From: Geobacter sp.
GTDB taxonomy: Bacteria > Desulfobacterota > Desulfuromonadia > Geobacterales > DSM-12255
DNA length: 43,657 bases
Assembly: GCA_009886125.1 (NCBI GenBank)
Contig: VFJK01000005.1
Span: forward strand, 1-43,657
Reading direction: 5' to 3'
In this document: in pieces, positions 35,471 through 43,657 of the stretch
How the letters are laid out: each line of letters starts with the position of its first letter
Position numbering within the stretch: the stretch's first letter is position 1
Translations under genes and position numbers: made by a program
Notes under the pieces: model-generated
Told to the model about the DNA's origin: nothing
What the model saw: the letters and a program-made list of their open reading frames with translations, nothing else
The model's database searches: none

Positions 35471-37834
35471 TCAGCTGTATCTCTCCATGGTAAATGTCTT
35501 GAGCGCAAGATCTGCACGACCCCTGACCTCTTCATTACTGTCATTCCTCATTACAGAAGAGAGCTTTTTCAATAAAAGTGAGTCAAAACAGTACGCTAGT
35601 GAATCGATTGCCGAAAGTCGGATAGATGGATTATGGTCCTCCAACAGCTCCATAAGCGGCATGACACTTTTTTGATCACCAATTTTTCCGATAATGTCTA
35701 TAACCCGTATCCTTACATCAACAGTATAATTTTTAATCATCTGCCGATGAAGCCAGGGAAGAACTGTCCTTCCGAACTTGAGCAGAGCAGTAAAGGCATA
35801 TTTACTCATCTCGTTGTCAGTCAACTGCTGTACAAGAACCGGGATTGAAGAGATGTTGCGTATCTCTCCAAGAGTAAGAATTGCATGCTTTCTTACCATC
35901 GGATCCGGATCCTTGACTGCATCAACTATAAGAGGAACCTCCTTGATCCCTCCAAGTTTTGCAAGAACCTTGATCGACGCAACACGGACACTCCAGTGAG
36001 GGTCCGCAAGAGCCGCTTCTACTGCCTCAGTAGAGGTCCTGTCTCCAAGATGCCCCAGAGTCTCGACCGCAAGCCTTCTCATATCATGATCGCCGCTGAC
36101 GAGATAACATCTGCAGATCAGCTCCGAGGCCGATTTAGCACCGATTTTTCCGAGAGCTTCAATAGTTGCATATTCCAGACGTTTAGAAAGTGTCCCTTTT
36201 TGAAGATAATCCAGAAGCCTGCTCTCTGCTTCCTTAATCTCCATTATACCGACAGCCCTGACAACAACATAATCAAGTGACTCTTCACTGCTGCCGAGAA
36301 GGCCGAGAATCTCCTCAACAAGCAGAGGAGTCCTGAATTCAGCAATGGCCATCACCGAAGCCTCTCTTACAGAGACATCAGGATCAGTAAAAGCTTCTGA
36401 CAACATCGGGACTGCACGAACTTCTCTCTGCACTCCTATGCTCCTGATGGCAGCCTTACGCACAACAGGATCTGCATCATGTATCAGGAGATCAAGAACT
36501 GAAAAACCGGAATCCTCTTTCACATAACATAGAAGCAGCGCCGCTCGTCTCCTCTCCTCTGCTGACCCTGAACCAGCCAGGTTTTCAAGTTTATCCCGAA
36601 ATGAGTCAAGTGGAAAGGAGCCAAGTATTTCGGCACTCTTGTTTGCCAACTGCTCGCTCCCGATTTTCAGGAGGTAAAACAGATAAGGGATATAAGATTC
36701 AGAAGCAACGATATTTATTGTCTCGAGAAGTTCAAGCTTGAGTTCATCGTTACTGGTAGATTTGATATCAAGCAGATAATCATGATACTCCGTCGATCCT
36801 ATGTATCTTAGCGAACGAAGAGCGACAATTTTTACATTATCTATCTGGCTGGAAAGCGCAGCCATAAGACTTGCTTCAGCCACCTTACCAATTGAGAGGA
36901 TAGCACTCTCCACAGGGGAGATAAATCGTTCATTCTGAAGCAGTGGATAGAATAACTCGATAGCGGCAACGTCTTCCAGCCATCCAAGAAGAACCACCGC
37001 AGCTTCTGAAAAAGAGGGATCGACCTCAGGATCAAGGAGAGTGCGCAATTTCTCGATCCCACGAGTGTCAACAACCTTTCTGATATGCTCGGACTGATGA
37101 AACTCTGACAGCGTATTCTTGAATTTAATCGAGTCATTTACACTGCTGTATGTGAGCAGAATTGTTCGTGCAATCTGTCCGGCAAGTCCTTTGTTAACTG
37201 TCGGGAGTATCTTGCCGAGTGGATACAGGGCCCTTGGGTCGCAAATTTCGCCAAGCGCCTGGACTACGGGCTCGGTAAGAACTTCATTGTCCAAAAGTTC
37301 CAGCAGCTGAGGAACCGCACGATAATCTCGCATTGCTCCTATGGCTCCTATTGCTGAAAACTGCACCCAGAAGTCCCCTTTCAGCAGCTCCATAAGGGGG
37401 AAAAGTGCAGACCTGTCTCCTATTTTGCCAAGTGCTTCTGCTGCGCTATGACAGACATTCAGATCCTGATCACTCAGCGCCTTGATTAATGGCTCAACAG
37501 CCTTTCTGTTCCCGATATCCCCAAGCATGACCGCCGCAAAATTTCGAACTTCTTCATTCGTATCCTGAAGGAGTTTTACAAGATACGGTAACGACTCCTT
37601 GCCGAATGCAACAAGGATATCCATTGCTCCATTACGCAAATCGGCATCAATATCGTCACGCACCCCACGCTCAAGAGCAGGATAGATGCCGGCAATGCCT
37701 GTGGAGAGAAGTCTGGCAGTTGCTTCTGACCTGAACCCGAGATCATCGTCAGCAACATAATGAAGCAGATCTTCAACATTTTTACCAATAAAATTCAAGT
37801 TTTCTAAAGAGTTATCATCTGGAAGTTCTAGCAT
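35471..37834 (-). CDS. HEAT-repeat scaffold protein in a chemosensory operon
   Basis: The 787-residue product is built almost entirely of about two dozen HEAT/PBS-lyase-like repeats of roughly 31 residues, for example AVEPLIKALSDQDLNV then SAAEALGKIGDRSA. Such arrays form curved alpha-solenoids that bind other proteins. There is no signal peptide, enzyme motif or membrane segment. I chose the ATG at 37834 (GGAG about 10 nt upstream, inside the end of cheR2). An upstream extension to 37978 would lie wholly within cheR2. It sits between two cheR genes with a 20-nt overlap on one side and zero spacing on the other, so it is probably made with them. A HEAT protein also occurs in the Myxococcus che7 cluster, but the role is unknown. 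Confidence 0.9.
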   Translation of the reverse strand: MLELPDDNSLENLNFIGKNVEDLLHYVADDDLGFRSEATARLLSTGIAGIYPALERGVRDDIDADLRNGAMDILVAFGKESLPYLVKLLQDTNEEVRNFAAVMLGDIGNRKAVEPLIKALSDQDLNVCHSAAEALGKIGDRSALFPLMELLKGDFWVQFSAIGAIGAMRDYRAVPQLLELLDNEVLTEPVVQALGEICDPRALYPLGKILPTVNKGLAGQIARTILLTYSSVNDSIKFKNTLSEFHQSEHIRKVVDTRGIEKLRTLLDPEVDPSFSEAAVVLLGWLEDVAAIELFYPLLQNERFISPVESAILSIGKVAEASLMAALSSQIDNVKIVALRSLRYIGSTEYHDYLLDIKSTSNDELKLELLETINIVASESYIPYLFYLLKIGSEQLANKSAEILGSFPLDSFRDKLENLAGSGSAEERRRAALLLCYVKEDSGFSVLDLLIHDADPVVRKAAIRSIGVQREVRAVPMLSEAFTDPDVSVREASVMAIAEFRTPLLVEEILGLLGSSEESLDYVVVRAVGIMEIKEAESRLLDYLQKGTLSKRLEYATIEALGKIGAKSASELICRCYLVSGDHDMRRLAVETLGHLGDRTSTEAVEAALADPHWSVRVASIKVLAKLGGIKEVPLIVDAVKDPDPMVRKHAILTLGEIRNISSIPVLVQQLTDNEMSKYAFTALLKFGRTVLPWLHRQMIKNYTVDVRIRVIDIIGKIGDQKSVMPLMELLEDHNPSIRLSAIDSLAYCFDSLLLKKLSSVMRNDSNEEVRGRADLALKTFTMERYS

Positions 37835-38687
37835 TGGCAGACATCTCCGTTTTTTGATAGATAAGACAATCAGCATCTTCAACTGGTATAAATTCGTGCC
37901 TGAACAGATGGAGCGGCTCTGCGTCGCCTGTGAAAAGATACCCGCCTGTAAAAAGCATTTGATGCAGCGTTTCAACAAGCATCTGCTGACATGAAGAGGA
38001 AAAATAAATCATGACGTTCCTGCAAAAGATAATATCAAACCTGCCAAGCTGATCCCTTGAGTCTGTAGAATGAGGGTTCATTAAATCGTTGAGATTCAGA
38101 TGCACAAACCTGACGAGCTCCTTGACTTCTTTCCTGACAAATGCACCATCTCCTGTCTTTTCCAGATATGAATCAATGTAACCCTTGGGCAGGTTCTTTA
38201 GTCTCCCTGTTTCGTAGAAACCCGCCTCAGCTTCCTTGAGACAACCTCGGCTTAGATCACCGGCAACAATTTCAATCTTCATCGAGTCTGGGACACAAAG
38301 TGACTCCAGAATTGTCATTGCGATTGAATACGGTTCTTCACCTGTAGAGCAACCGGCACAGAGTACCCTTATCGTGCCCTTATCTACTGCAGGCATCTGC
38401 ACAAATCGGGGGATAATATGCTCCCCGAAAAAACTGAACTGTGCGCGGTTTCTGAAGAAAGATGTCTCATTGGTTGTCACCAGGTCAAAAAGTCTGGCAG
38501 TTTCGCTATCATGGCTGTTCAGATAGCCCCAGTAATCGGCAAATGTAGAAAATTTGAGCTCCGCGATGCGGGTTTCAAGCCGACTTCTAAGAGTAGTCCT
38601 CTTGTGACCGGTAAAGGAGAGCCTGCTGTTGTCTCTCAGATAAGCTGCAATTTTGTCCAGATAGTACTCACCCATACATCTGCTCAC
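37815..38687 (-). CDS. cheR: Chemoreceptor methyltransferase CheR (second copy)
   Basis: This second SAM-dependent receptor methyltransferase has 290 residues. It shows LSFTGHKRTTLRSRLETR in the helical N-domain, TTNETSFFRNRAQF, the SAM motif CAGCSTGEEPYSIAMTIL and IIFCRNVMIYFSSSC. The start is a GTG at 38687, with an ATG at 38675 as an alternative. Neither has a strong ribosome site. It lies 19 nt after the MCP gene. Duplication of cheR with only one cheB suggests that the two methylate different receptors or sites, or that one acts on another partner such as the HEAT protein. This is inference. Confidence 0.94.
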   Translation of the reverse strand: MSRCMGEYYLDKIAAYLRDNSRLSFTGHKRTTLRSRLETRIAELKFSTFADYWGYLNSHDSETARLFDLVTTNETSFFRNRAQFSFFGEHIIPRFVQMPAVDKGTIRVLCAGCSTGEEPYSIAMTILESLCVPDSMKIEIVAGDLSRGCLKEAEAGFYETGRLKNLPKGYIDSYLEKTGDGAFVRKEVKELVRFVHLNLNDLMNPHSTDSRDQLGRFDIIFCRNVMIYFSSSCQQMLVETLHQMLFTGGYLFTGDAEPLHLFRHEFIPVEDADCLIYQKTEMSANARTSR

Positions 38688-38706
38688 TTATGAAAGAAAT
38701 AAATTA

Positions 38707-41016
38707 TCAGCTCACCTTAAACGTTGCCACCATGGCAGAGAGGTCCTCGGCCTGTACTGACAGGCTCTGGGCTGCTCTGGAGAGCTGCTCAACCGAGGAG
38801 AGATTCTCTCTGGTAAGATCGCTGATGTTCTCCGTCGCACGGACCACCATCTCCCCGCCCTTTTTCTGCTCTGCCGTAGCATTGGCCACCGACTGCGTCA
38901 TGGCTGCCATGCTGTTCACTGCTGTTACTATCTGACGAGCGGACAGTGACTGCTCTCTGGTGGCTATGTTCACCTGACCGGTTACCTGGTTCATATTCTC
39001 TACCGCAACCCTGATCTGCCTGCTCCCGACCGCCTGCTCTTTGGTGGCAACTGTTACTTCCTGGGTAATATGGTTCATCCGCTCTACCGCCAGACGTATC
39101 TGTCGACCGCCCAGAGCCTGCTCGCGGGAGGCATTGGCTACGATGTCGGTCGCCAGGTTCATCTTCTCCACGGACCTGATAACCTGACTGGAGGCGTTGG
39201 CCTGCTCGGCGGTCATCCGCGCTATGTCTGACATGAGATTACTGGTCTGCTCTATGCTGGAAACAATATTTCCGATGGCGTTGCCGGCTAATGTGGTCAG
39301 CTCCATGGAGGCCTTCGCTTCCTGAGAGGCTATCTCGCCGTACTTTACCGATTCACCGGTATCGGCCTGAACCTGACGGATTACCTGGGCGATCTCTTTG
39401 GTTGCTACCATGCTCCGCTCAGCCAGCTTGCGCACCTCTTCGGCAACTACGGCAAAGCCACGACCTGCATCACCGGCACGGGCAGCCTCTATCGCTGCGT
39501 TCAGAGCAAGGAGGTTTGTCTGGTCAGCTATTTCGTTGATGACCTTGACAATGCCGCCGATCTCTTCCGACCTTTTGCCAAGGTTGACGATGGAGGCGGA
39601 GGTTTTGTCGATAACATCCGCTACCCGTGCCATGCCGGCCGCGGCCTGCTGGCCCGCCTGCAGGCCGGCATTGCCCTCTTTGGCTGCGCTCTTGGCTACG
39701 GTATCCGCTTCATTTACATTCTTTGCCACCTGGTTGATGGAGGCGGCCATCTGTTCGATGATTGCGGCCGAATCAACTACAATCTTCTGAAGTTCCTGGG
39801 AGTTACCAGCTACCTGGTCAATAGAAACAGTCATCTGTTCGATGGTGGAGGAGGTCTCGGATACTGAAGAGGCAAGGTCTTCGGTACTTTTGGCTACCTT
39901 TTCGATGGAGACGGTCATCTGCTCGATGGTTGCCGAGGTCTCTGTCACTGAGGAGGCCATCGCTTCGGCGCTCTTGGCAACCTGCTCACTGGAAGCGCCT
40001 AGCTCCTGTATGGAGGAGGAAACCTCATCTGCATTGCTGGCCAATGAGTCGGCATTGTTTGCTACGGTCTGGATGGAGGCCGCCATCTGTACCATGGTGG
40101 CGGAGGTCTCTTCCGAAGCTGATGCCTGACTGTGCGCCGCTTTGGTCATCTGGGCGGAGTTCGCCGATATCTGTCCCGCGGCTGTCGCAACCTGGCCGGA
40201 AGTGTCACGTATCCGGCCGATCATATCCTTAAGCCCAGCTACCATTGTATTCAGGGCGTCAGCCAGATCACCAATCTCGTCCCTGGACTTTACCTCAAGA
40301 CGTCCTGACAGGTCACCTGTAGCAATGGCCTGAGCAAAGGCGACACCTTTTGCCACCGGATTGGTGATTGAACGGGTGATGATGAAGCCGATTATAATAC
40401 CGATAATTATTGCTGCAATACTGAGTATTATGGCTGCAAACCTTGTACGCAGGGCATTTTGCATCATTCCTGTTTCAGACTGCAGGTTTTTTTTGCTTAT
40501 CTCATTCATTTCGGCAAGTTGCGCCTGTACTTTTATAAGGTTAGGCTGAGTATCAGTTGAAAATATCACATCAGCCGCTTTTTTACCCTCAGCCGAATTA
40601 CTCCCCTTGACATATACTTTCTTGATCTGAACAGCCGACTCATGCAGCTTGCGGTGGGGTTCCTCTATCAAGGTAAGCGCCTGCTTCAAAGCCGGCACAA
40701 GTGTCTCTGCCTGTGTGCGGGCCTTATCATAATACCATTTGCCGAAACCGCACTTGGTATGATCAGTCTCCACACCCAATGTCTGCACATGATCGTCAAT
40801 AAGGAAAACACTGACATTTTTTACCCAGTTGAGATGGTCGACCTCACGTTGAAGCAACTCGCTACGAAGGCTGTTGCCGCTGATAACTTCATGCCCCTCC
40901 CTGACTACGCTTGAAAGACCATAAATTGACCAACTGCTTATCAACAGGAGTAAAAAGAGCACCGAACCGATACCAAATGTAATTTTTTTCCATAATCTTA
41001 AACTTGTCCATCCCAT
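38707..41016 (-). CDS. Methyl-accepting chemotaxis protein with periplasmic CZB-like zinc site and long repeat-built signalling hairpin
   Basis: This 769-residue receptor has TM1 (about residues 14-33) and a periplasmic domain (about 34-191). TM2 (about 192-214), HAMP (about 214-268) and a long cytoplasmic hairpin follow. The tip is intact ([20 protein letters not shown] and [10 protein letters not shown]), so it should engage CheA and CheW. In the periplasmic part DHLNWV (His61), [10 protein letters not shown] (Cys89) and PHRKLH (His121, His125) match the His-Cys-His-His pattern of CZB zinc-binding domains. The hairpin arms each contain five 28-residue repeats. There is no C-terminal CheR-docking pentapeptide. 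GGGAGAG precedes the ATG. It is the only receptor in the cluster. Confidence 0.93.
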   Translation of the reverse strand: MGWTSLRLWKKITFGIGSVLFLLLLISSWSIYGLSSVVREGHEVISGNSLRSELLQREVDHLNWVKNVSVFLIDDHVQTLGVETDHTKCGFGKWYYDKARTQAETLVPALKQALTLIEEPHRKLHESAVQIKKVYVKGSNSAEGKKAADVIFSTDTQPNLIKVQAQLAEMNEISKKNLQSETGMMQNALRTRFAAIILSIAAIIIGIIIGFIITRSITNPVAKGVAFAQAIATGDLSGRLEVKSRDEIGDLADALNTMVAGLKDMIGRIRDTSGQVATAAGQISANSAQMTKAAHSQASASEETSATMVQMAASIQTVANNADSLASNADEVSSSIQELGASSEQVAKSAEAMASSVTETSATIEQMTVSIEKVAKSTEDLASSVSETSSTIEQMTVSIDQVAGNSQELQKIVVDSAAIIEQMAASINQVAKNVNEADTVAKSAAKEGNAGLQAGQQAAAGMARVADVIDKTSASIVNLGKRSEEIGGIVKVINEIADQTNLLALNAAIEAARAGDAGRGFAVVAEEVRKLAERSMVATKEIAQVIRQVQADTGESVKYGEIASQEAKASMELTTLAGNAIGNIVSSIEQTSNLMSDIARMTAEQANASSQVIRSVEKMNLATDIVANASREQALGGRQIRLAVERMNHITQEVTVATKEQAVGSRQIRVAVENMNQVTGQVNIATREQSLSARQIVTAVNSMAAMTQSVANATAEQKKGGEMVVRATENISDLTRENLSSVEQLSRAAQSLSVQAEDLSAMVATFKVS
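38812..39231 (-). repeat. Five 28-residue (84-nt) repeats, C-terminal arm of MCP hairpin
   Basis: A Glu-Gln pair recurs at residues 604, 632, 660, 688 and 716, exactly 28 residues apart, inside units such as [18 protein letters not shown] and [18 protein letters not shown]. The count and period equal those of the opposite arm, as expected if the antiparallel arms gained matching four-heptad blocks. Confidence 0.8.
39697..40119 (-). repeat. Five 28-residue (84-nt) repeats, N-terminal arm of MCP hairpin
   Basis: Equivalent positions (VQM, QEL, EQM, EQM, EQM) fall at residues 309, 337, 365, 393 and 421, exactly 28 residues (four heptads) apart. Adjacent units such as [20 protein letters not shown] and [20 protein letters not shown] are close copies. 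The DNA of these two units is roughly three quarters identical by eye, pointing to internal duplication. Confidence 0.8.
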
Positions 41017-41051
41017 AGCTATCTCTCCCTTTTCAAAAATATTGTTTGTGT

Positions 41052-41603
41052 TTATGTCAATAAAAGAGACTTGTTCAGATCGAGAATTATTATCAACCTG
41101 TTTTCCAGTTTGCCTACCCCCCTAATAAAGTTTTCATCAACACAGGTCGCCTCTTCCGGCATCTCTTCAACAACGCCTGACGGGACTTTGATAACCTGGG
41201 AAACGCCATCTACAAGCATTCCGATCCGTTTCTCACCTAACTCAACAACAATTATCCGCTGCGTTTCACTGGCTTCGACGACCGCTAGGGCAAACCGTTT
41301 CCGGAGATCAACAACCGGGATAATCTTCCCGCGGAGATTAATAACTCCTTTCACATGAGACGGTGCACCTGGCACAGGAGTAATATCTGTTGCTCTGATA
41401 ATCTCCTGAACACTTGCTATCTCGACGCCATACTCCTCTTTCCCTAGCTGGAAAGTGACTAGATGCAGGAGCGTCTCCATATGATCCTTTTTTTCGGTGA
41501 TATTTACCTGGTTGACTTCGACCTGCGCCTTGTTGATAAACTGGGCCAGGATATCTTCTGCAAGTCCGGAACTGGGCAGTTCTAATTTTTCTCCATTGAT
41601 CAT
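41052..41603 (-). CDS. cheW: Chemotaxis adaptor CheW
   Basis: CheW links receptors to CheA. The 183-residue protein has a single CheW/SH3-like domain (about residues 45-180) with [40 protein letters not shown] and [13 protein letters not shown]. The first 40 or so residues are an extra segment with no family match. AAAGGAG lies 9 nt before the ATG. It sits 35 nt upstream of the MCP gene and 132 nt after cheA, a gap that holds a GC-rich repeat. Confidence 0.95.
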   Translation of the reverse strand: MINGEKLELPSSGLAEDILAQFINKAQVEVNQVNITEKKDHMETLLHLVTFQLGKEEYGVEIASVQEIIRATDITPVPGAPSHVKGVINLRGKIIPVVDLRKRFALAVVEASETQRIIVVELGEKRIGMLVDGVSQVIKVPSGVVEEMPEEATCVDENFIRGVGKLENRLIIILDLNKSLLLT

Positions 41604-41657
41604 GTTGTCAAGCTCCTTTCATCGTATTTGAAAAAATAAGATTCAGAATCCAAAACC

Positions 41658-41731
41658 AACCCCCCTCATTCCCCCCTTGTCAGGGGGGAGGATTTGAAGC
41701 CTCCCTTGATAAGGGGAGGTTTGGAGGGGTT
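41658..41731. repeat. 74-nt GC-rich element with nested inverted repeats between cheA and cheW
   Basis: The outer ends AACCCCCCTC (41658-41667) and GGAGGGGTT (41723-41731) are inverted relative to each other. Inside are two hairpins: CCCCCC-TTGTCA-GGGGGG (41671-41688) and CCTCCCTT-GATA-AGGGGAGG (41700-41719). The look is that of a dispersed, non-coding repeat of a type frequent in proteobacterial genomes, or a remnant of one. It ends 5 nt before the cheA stop, so it lies in the transcript between cheA and cheW and could fold there. No terminal T-run is seen on the transcribed strand. Other copies cannot be checked here. Confidence 0.7.
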
Positions 41732-41735
41732 GCTT

Positions 41736-43421
41736 TTAGACGTTAGTTTCATTGTGATGATGAATATTTCTATTCCCCGACAAAATCGAGCCGATATCAA
41801 CAATCATCGATATATTGCCGTCGCCAAGTACGGTGCCGCCGGATATGCCGGGCAGTTCTCCCAGATAGTCATCAAGCGCCTTGATGACTATCTCCTGCTG
41901 CCCTATCAGCCGGTCAACCACCAGGCCGCCGCGTTTCTCGCCACTTCCGACAACAACGATGTACTCATAATCCCTGGCGTCACTGCTCTTCTGCCAGAAA
42001 AACCGGTCCATACGGTGTACCGGCAGGAGTCGCTCCCTGAGCTTGACAACCTCGCTCCCGCCAACCTCATGAATCTCATCGCCATGTATCCGTATGCTCT
42101 CCAGGACGCCTGAAAGCGGTATGGCGAATGTCTCACCGGAAACCTCCACCATCAGAGCGTTTATAATGGCCAGGGTAAGAGGGAGCTTTATGGTAAATAC
42201 CGAACCCGTCCCCTTGTTGCTGGAAATATCCACAATGCCGTTCAGTGAGGTGACTATCTTTTTCACCACATCAAGACCGATACCGCGACCTGAAGTCTCC
42301 GTAACCTCTTTGCTGGTTGAAAATCCGGGCAGGAATAGTAGATGCAGCGCCTCCTGTTCCGAGAGACCCTGCGATTCTTCGCTACCGATGAGCCCTTTAG
42401 AGACAGCCGAACTTCTGATCTTCTCCGAATCCATTCCCTTGCCATCGTCTGCAACCGAGACAACTATATGGTTGCTTTCGTGGCATGCCTTGAGTGTTAT
42501 AGAGCCTGAAAGGGACTTGCCGGCCCTGCGCCGCTCCTCAGGGTGCTCTATGCCATGGTCTACGGCGTTACGAATAAGGTGCAGCAAGGGCTCGCCAATC
42601 TCATCAATGACTGTCTTGTCAAGCTCGGTCTCTTCGCCTTCAAACCTGAGCAGAATCTCCTTGCCGGACTTGTGGGAATGGTCCCGCACCAGTCTCTGGA
42701 ACCGCTGAAATACGCTCTTGATCGGCAACATCCTTGCCTTCATAATCGCTTCACGCAACTCCGTAGAACTCTTACCGATCAGCAGGCTGGCCTCGTTGAA
42801 TGAGTCAAGGAGTTCCCGGTCTGAAACCTTCTCTTTAAGTCTCTTTTCAAGGGCATTCAATGCCGTCCGGTGAATAACCAGCTCACCCACAAGATTCAGA
42901 AGCTCATCCAGCTTTTCGAAACCAACCTTGATAGTCGAATTCTTTTGAGTCAAATAGCCAAGGTCATCCTTTTTGCTCCTGGATGACTTAGAAGCATCAT
43001 TGTTTGCTGCTGCACTACCCTGCGGGGGTTCACTGAAGAAGATACACTCCATGGCCATGAGTTCATCACTGAAATCAAGTAACGCCTTGTGATCGGAAGA
43101 GAGCAGAGACAGATTGTTGCGCAGTGCGCTTATGGAAGCGTACAGGCTCTCGAAAACCGTCGAAGACAGCGGCACCGTCTCCTCCTGCACCAGCTTGAGA
43201 GCGCTCTCCAGCTTATGAACGTACTGCTGGATGGGAGTAAAGCCCATCATGCCCGAGTTACCTTTAAGGGTATGGAGGCTCCCCAGAAGGAGTGTAAGCA
43301 CCGCTTCGTCATTAAATCCTTCTGACCAGCGTTTCTCAAGTTCCATCAGAGAGAATTCCACTGCCTCGACATGACCGTTCGCATCATCCAGAAACTCTTC
43401 AATCAAAATAGATATATCCAT
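41736..43421 (-). CDS. cheA: Chemotaxis histidine kinase CheA lacking a P2 domain
   Basis: CheA autophosphorylates and passes phosphate to CheY and CheB. The 561-residue protein has a P1/HPt domain (about 1-125) with phospho-acceptor His50 (SLHTLKGNSG). A Ser/Lys-rich linker occupies about 125-160 where P2 would be expected. P3 dimerisation follows (VGFEKLDELLNLVGELVIH), then the P4 ATPase with N box LIRNAVDHGIEHPE, G1 DDGKGMD and G2 GRGIGLDVVK. A P5 CheW-like domain ends the protein. I prefer the ATG at 43421. A TTG at 43433 with AGAGG upstream is possible. The stop of the upstream response regulator lies 63-75 nt away. Confidence 0.95.
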   Translation of the reverse strand: MDISILIEEFLDDANGHVEAVEFSLMELEKRWSEGFNDEAVLTLLLGSLHTLKGNSGMMGFTPIQQYVHKLESALKLVQEETVPLSSTVFESLYASISALRNNLSLLSSDHKALLDFSDELMAMECIFFSEPPQGSAAANNDASKSSRSKKDDLGYLTQKNSTIKVGFEKLDELLNLVGELVIHRTALNALEKRLKEKVSDRELLDSFNEASLLIGKSSTELREAIMKARMLPIKSVFQRFQRLVRDHSHKSGKEILLRFEGEETELDKTVIDEIGEPLLHLIRNAVDHGIEHPEERRRAGKSLSGSITLKACHESNHIVVSVADDGKGMDSEKIRSSAVSKGLIGSEESQGLSEQEALHLLFLPGFSTSKEVTETSGRGIGLDVVKKIVTSLNGIVDISSNKGTGSVFTIKLPLTLAIINALMVEVSGETFAIPLSGVLESIRIHGDEIHEVGGSEVVKLRERLLPVHRMDRFFWQKSSDARDYEYIVVVGSGEKRGGLVVDRLIGQQEIVIKALDDYLGELPGISGGTVLGDGNISMIVDIGSILSGNRNIHHHNETNV

Positions 43422-43496
43422 CACTTCATCCAAAGCAGTAACCTCTCTGTCATAACTACGTAATAGTGAAGACGTGAATTCTGCTGCAACGTGATT

Positions 43497-43657
43497 CTAA
43501 AAGGTTACTGTGGCCTGCATCCTTTGAGGCTGACTGCCGGGCAGTTTGAATATCTTCTCTATCATCTCGTGCAGACAGGCAGGCTGAAACGGTTTCTTGA
43601 GATACCCTCTGGCGCCGAGTTTGAGACCCCTGATCGTATCTTCTTCCTTGCCTTCGG
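43497..43657 (-). CDS. CheY-like response regulator, 5' part outside window
   Basis: Only the last 52 or so residues are present, ending in QATVTF. They read GLKLGARGYLKKPFQPACLH, which is the alpha4-beta5-alpha5 end of a receiver domain with the conserved Lys of the KP(F) motif, followed by an EMIEKIFKL helix. The frame runs off the right edge. No output domain follows, so it is either a stand-alone CheY or the C-terminal receiver of a larger protein. It is in operon order before cheA and may be its phosphate target. Confidence 0.85.
   Translation of the reverse strand, partial: EGKEEDTIRGLKLGARGYLKKPFQPACLHEMIEKIFKLPGSQPQRMQATVTF

Noticed and set aside
37835-37978. N-terminal extension of the HEAT-repeat gene
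   Set aside because: It lies wholly within cheR2 in another frame, has no HEAT features, and the ATG at 37834 has a ribosome site.
39291-40333. Several plus-strand open frames inside the MCP gene
   Set aside because: They mirror the repetitive Ala/Ser/Glu codons of the MCP hairpin. Long antisense frames are expected there and show no ribosome sites or domains.
42094-42708. 204-codon plus-strand frame inside cheA
   Set aside because: It is antisense to the conserved CheA ATPase region. It is Ser/Pro-rich, as expected from the complement of that coding sequence.

Overview
The window reads as chromosomal DNA of a Gram-negative deltaproteobacterium of the Desulfuromonadales/Geobacter type. This is inferred from gene content and order (lipid A genes joined to bamA/lolCD/lysS, a DgkA-PAP2 fusion beside ybeY, many RCC1/HEAT/chemosensory genes), not from a database search. 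Coding density is very high. I see no rRNA, tRNA, CRISPR array, insertion sequence or prophage.

Region 1 (1-16228, minus strand) is an outer-membrane biogenesis gene train. In transcription order it is lysS, lolC/E, lolD, bamA, skp, lpxD, lpxA, a Gfo/Idh/MocA oxidoreductase (GnnA-like), lpxB, msbA, a DUF374 acyltransferase (LpxJ-like), waaA, lpxK, a Trm112-like zinc-ribbon gene and waaF (cut by the window edge). Neighbours overlap or lie within about 20 nt, except for one 63-nt gap between lpxD and lpxA, where many bacteria carry fabZ. No lpxH or lpxI is present. Together these genes build lipid A-Kdo-heptose (Lpx, WaaA, WaaF), flip it (MsbA), sort lipoproteins (LolCDE) and insert outer-membrane proteins (Skp, BamA).

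Region 2 (16359-22349, minus strand) holds a seven-repeat RCC1 lipoprotein, a short MuiA-like (DUF4140) exported protein, an FKBP-type lipoprotein isomerase, a DUF1015 protein, a SPOR + NlpC/P60 lipoprotein and prfB. prfB has a textbook programmed +1 frameshift. An inverted repeat built from 8-bp units sits between the DUF1015 and NlpC genes.

Region 3 (22437-28419, minus strand) is the envelope/RNA group lnt, corC-like, dgkA-PAP2 fusion, ybeY and a 7TM-HD phosphodiesterase, driven by a strong-looking sigma70 promoter. The 7TM-HD and ybeY genes overlap by 104 nt.

Region 4 (28637-33536) is central metabolism: eno (+), a perfect bidirectional terminator, maeB-type malic enzyme with a phosphotransacetylase domain (-), and a ROK-family sugar kinase (+).

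Region 5 (33534-43657, minus strand) is a chemosensory cluster. In transcription order it is a response regulator (partial), cheA without a P2 domain, cheW, an MCP, cheR, a 787-residue HEAT-repeat protein, a second cheR and cheB. The MCP appears to carry a CZB-type zinc site in its periplasmic domain and has five 28-residue repeats on each arm of its cytoplasmic hairpin. No flagellar gene is adjacent, so a non-flagellar output is possible. This cluster is the best candidate here for an under-described system.
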